A stretch of DNA of 64,000 nucleotides from positions 1,718,966,889-1,719,030,888 of the forward strand of contig OY728125.1 in NCBI GenBank assembly GCA_963277665.1, read 5' to 3'. The stretch's first letter is position 1. Every line of letters starts with the position of its first letter. The notes beneath the pieces were generated by a model. That model did no database searches, was not told where the DNA came from, and saw nothing but the letters and a program-made list of their open reading frames with translations. This DNA comes from Viscum album (taxonomy: Eukaryota > Streptophyta > Magnoliopsida > Santalales > Viscaceae). The translations under genes and the position numbers were made by a program. This document shows, in pieces, positions 59,996-64,000 of the stretch.

Positions 59996-61439
59996 TAACA
60001 ATTTCTCTTAAACCAAATTATTCATAGAAAAGTCCAAAAATGTCAATAAAAATTTGAATATTACCTTTTTTATTATATTTACAAAAAATTCCAAAGGTCA
60101 AACAAACATCTTCCTCTCCATTTTCAGTATTTCAAAAAACAATTAATTATTTTGGGCTCAAAATTAAATACAGGGACTTATAAAAAAATAAGAGTTATTA
60201 ATAAGAATATATGAATATTATTCTAAAATAAAAAATTATATCTAACTCACAAATTCATTAATCATCACTATCTCATAAATTCTCTATTTATATTAACTAT
60301 TCATTATTATCTATTGAATAAATACATTAATTATATATATATTACTTCCATTATAAAATTTTATAAATTATATAAAATTGCACATTTCATTTCAACCATT
60401 AATCAATTTTTATCAATAATACATTATTAATAAAATTATTTTCTTATAAAATGAAAATTATTAATATTTAAAATACTAATTTTATATTTATATTTAATTT
60501 CTATTTCCCATTTACCACATAATAATATACATTAATTTTTTTGAATCATCTACCCATCACAATAAAAAAGGTAACATAGATTACAATATATTAGTATAAA
60601 GGATGAAATTTTTAATTCATTAATATTAAATCCATAATGAACATATATCATAAATCCTATAATGTTCCAACTAATTAATAGTGTAATGTCATTAATCCAT
60701 CATTTTTATATCTAATTTAATACAATAAAATGGATAAATTTTTTTCCCTATTTAAATAATAGAGATAATAGAGAAAATATTTTTGAAATGCCCATGGTAA
60801 ATAAAATATATAAAATGTTCATTAAATCACACTAATTCTTCTTCTAATTGTTTACCATAAAGTCCGTTAAATTTTTCTTCTATCCCTAATGTCAATTCCC
60901 CCCATTCAAATTCCAATAAACACAACTTAATTGAAATTAAATAACTTAATAGAATAACTAGTATATAAATCATAAAATATTATACATAATTTCCACCACA
61001 TATGATATCTCCAATAATAAAATTATTAATTTTATAAAAAAATCAATATAAAATCGATATAATAAATGAGAAATGAATTTTAATTTGACCATCACATGGT
61101 ATAAATGAAATATATCAAACACCTTATAAAATTACAAATTTGTATCCCAACGGTAAACATCATGCTAAAAATTCAATGACAAACTCAAAAAAAATGAGAT
61201 AATAAAAACTTCCATTACCACATTCAAAAAAATAAGTTTTCATATTCTCAGAAGCATAACAAAATCAAACATGTATGTCCCTATATTATATATCCCTATA
61301 AAATCATATAATTTTTTAAATGATTTAAAAATAACTAGAAATAAAATAACATTGAAAACACATTAATTCAAATTTATTCTTTATAATTAAATTCTATCAT
61401 AACATAAAATAATAAGATATCCGAATAATTGAGGATATA
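59996..61439. other. A+T-rich interval, probably E8 3' LTR
   Basis: No open frame or domain was found. By position after the E8 integrase tail (minus strand) it may hold the E8 polypurine tract and LTR, but no second LTR copy is available to test this. Confidence 0.3.
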
Positions 61440-61810
61440 GTTTACGGATTGAGGATTCACTCTCCAATGAAATTTTCCTAAACCATAATTCCTCCCAATA
61501 AATCACATAGATGAAATATATCATCCTCACAACAATTTTTCTCTAGGATTATTAATTTTTATTGGGTATTAAATGATGGTTATATCTTCATTCATATCTA
61601 CATCAATGAAATAAATATCATGGGAAGGATCATGAAAATTATTCTAAATCAGAGATATATAGAACATATCATGAATCCTTTCTCATTTAAATGGTATCTC
61701 TAATAGATAAAATACCTCACCAACTCATTTTGGAACATCAAAAGAGAAAAAAATCATTAAAATAACATTATTCCCTTTCGAACCCTTCAATTTAAATGAT
61801 TAAGAGAAAC
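61440..61810 (-). pseudogene. E8 gypsy integrase C-terminal relic
   Basis: On the minus strand, GSKGNNVILMIFFSFDVPK near 61785 aligns with GKKGKLSPRYIGPFEILER. ERIHDMFYISLI*NNFHDPS near 61690 aligns with AQVHDVFHVSLLRKYIPDPS. NEDITII*YPIKI near 61595 aligns with EEDLSYEE.PVKI. The tail GRNYGLGKFHWRVNPQSVN near 61490 aligns with WRNH.VEEATWE.EDDM.. Several stops are present. It is readable only by comparison with E1 and E3. Confidence 0.65.
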
Positions 61811-64000
61811 TGTAGGGAAAATAAAATTTCAAATATAAAAATCATTTAATCAGTGCATATGATACTATTGAATTTTTTTTTATAATTTTGGAAGTTCTCA
61901 CATGATTTTAAATAACATACATATTCTTTTTTATATGTTTTAATATATACAAAATTATAGTTCTTTTAACCAACTCAATCGAAGAAAATTGTGGATGTCA
62001 GCATCAACCATACTAGGAACATAATTTTAATTTCAAAATGAGTAATGATCGTAATTATTATATGAAAATTTAAAAAATCAATAGTAATATTATGATTATC
62101 CTCTATTATTCGAGATCATTTCCCACAATATATAATCTTGTGTATAAATTATCTAAACCATTTTATCATGAATATTTATCTGAAATGTGACCCCAATGTA
62201 AAACTATATTCCATATGAATTTTCTAATCTGTGACATGTTATTAATATAAACCTATAATCAGAATCATATACTATTATTCTATGTAACCAATGAAATCAC
62301 AACACTTTCATTACATTAATAATAACTAAATTGTCCATTTATATCAGTTAAATAATAATTAATTAATTATATTTATTAAAAAAATACTTATTATATCCTA
62401 ATTATAATTTACCCTTTTAGTTTATATATTAAACCTATAACAAAATTACCATAATTTTTATATAATTTCAAATGGGGGTCTCATTTGATGCAAAATAACC
62501 CTTTTTAATGATTGTTTTATAAGATGTCAGAGTGAGTATTAATAAATTATAAATAAAATACCTAGGGAAAAACAAAACAATGTTACACCATTAGAAGATG
62601 TGGGAAGATTTAACAACCTCATAATTAGAGTAAATTCATTAGATCTGAATAACTTATTGTTCATATGCCAGATATGCCTTCCATCGAGCTGGAATGATCC
62701 ATGTTTTTTTCATTTGTACTTGAGATACTCCACTCTAAAAATTGGATATACTATGATGGTTCCCAGTATATCCATAATAGTGAATTATCCAGGAAATTAA
62801 AAATTAAGCAGTAGTTAATAAACCTATGTAACGTTATTTTCAGCATTCAATATCATGATCAAAATTAATTTTTATACAAACTAGTCAACCACTGACATTA
62901 TCCTTAGTGTCCAAAAATAAATATTAAAAGTTGGACTCATATTTATAAGACAAGGAAGAGAAAATAAATATGAAGTATGGATCCCATGAAAAAAATGGAA
63001 TAATAACCCATGTTCCACATCCTCAGTCCAACCATTCAAAACATAATTATTAACAATTGGATCTCCCTTGTCCTCTATCATTGGGTCCCAAAAACTAATA
63101 CTCCTTTAATTAAAGATATTAAAAATATGTTTCCGTCCTATATTAGAGGAATTATTTCTCATTAATATTCTTATTTCCATGTTAAATAGATGTAACCAAC
63201 TTTTTCCCTTACTATCCCTCACTCATCCACCTAGAATCCTCATCATTAGGCTTCTAAATAAAATAATAAACCATAATATTACACATTCTATGAGTATATG
63301 TGACCTAAAATTCATAACAATATAGATATTAAACCCACCAACATAATAAAAAATTCAAATCCTTGAAAAAAATATTTGATGAATTTTTACTATTATATAT
63401 TGAAAATCATTTATTAAGATAATATTTCCTCAAATTTTTATATGAAAAAAATATAGTTGTAACATACTAGCTACTAATAGAATATATCATTTTAATTTTT
63501 ATTATCATTCCTGAGATATATTGTTATATTCATTATAAAATTTTTAAGTAACTTTTAAATCCAAAAAGAAAATAGTTGTATTAATTTTATTTGTTTTATT
63601 TAAATTTTTAATTTTTAAATAATATAAATTGAATTTAAACAAAATTATATCAAATTTTCATTCAGAATTTCAAAATAACCTTCAGATTATATTTGGTATT
63701 TTTTAAAAAAATATTGAATTTTTAGTGATTAGTCAAAATTTCTTTTTTATTGATAATGGTATTTTCGTTTAAATTATTTACCAATTAAAATTATAATTTG
63801 AATATTTTTGAAAATTTTAATCAATTTCTCATGATATATAATGATACTAATATGTTTTTTAAAATTTGTAGTGTCATTATTTTTAAAAACTTTTTCGATT
63901 TAGAAATGTAGTTTTTATAAAAAAAACTATTTTCCCACCAATTTTTTCAGTTTAAATTTTATTTAAATTATTTGAAATTAGTGATTTTAATTTTGAAAAA
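61811..64000. other. A+T-rich interval, no supported gene
   Basis: Upstream integrase and RT of E8 would be expected here on the minus strand, but I could not align them. The open frames at 62600-62800 (plus) and 62881-63081 (minus) show no known motif. Nothing else was recognised. Confidence 0.4.

Noticed and set aside
62881..63081. 66-residue minus-strand frame
   Set aside because: No recognisable motif. It might be part of E8 but could not be aligned.

Overview
The window is a block of plant nuclear repeat DNA. It is very A+T-rich (roughly 70% or more by eye). I found no intact protein gene, tRNA, rRNA or CRISPR array. The recognisable coding sequence is the gag-pol of LTR retrotransposons: mostly Ty3/gypsy chromovirus-type elements whose integrase C-terminus resembles the Tekay/Del group, plus one Ty1/copia relic. 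The host looks like a repeat-rich land plant (long LTRs of 2.6-3.7 kb, initiator-Met-tRNA primer sites, nested insertions). Nothing here identifies the species.

Layout. E2 is an old + strand gypsy element whose 5' LTR runs off the left edge. It occupies 1-148 and 12630-18705 and is split by E1. E1 (149-12629, + strand) is a complete gypsy element with 3.74-kb LTRs. Positions 18706-20250 hold unassigned, slightly GC-richer DNA. E4 (about 20250-26165, + strand) is a badly eroded gypsy element with no 5' LTR found. E6 (26330-31264, minus strand) keeps only a 5' LTR related to the E1 LTR, a leader and a gag relic. E7 (within 31265-40315, + strand) is a Ty1/copia pol relic. E5 (40316-46495 and 56842-59995, + strand) is an old gypsy element with 3.1-kb LTRs, split by E3. 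E3 (46496-56836, minus strand) is the best-preserved element, with 2.65-kb LTRs, a perfect 5-bp target duplication, a primer site, a polypurine tract and all coding domains. E8 (about 61440-61810, minus strand) is an integrase C-terminal relic. The rest, to 64000, is unassigned A+T-rich sequence.

Two nested insertions fix relative ages: E1 is younger than E2, and E3 is younger than E5. LTR divergence from short hand-counted stretches is about 13% for E1 and 7% for E3. All elements are disabled. Most in-frame stops are what C-to-T (or G-to-A) change of CAA, CAG, CGA or TGG would give, as expected for methylated, silenced repeats.

The least ordinary signal is in the non-coding parts. The LTRs of E1, E6, E2 and E3 carry direct repeats with a period of about 185-205 bp, close to nucleosome length, downstream of the promoter. 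These repeats have a CpG-rich core surviving in A+T-rich sequence. The LTRs also carry clustered perfect palindromes and short hairpin-forming tandem repeats nearer their ends. A leader block of about 150 bp between primer site and gag is conserved across elements whose LTRs differ greatly.
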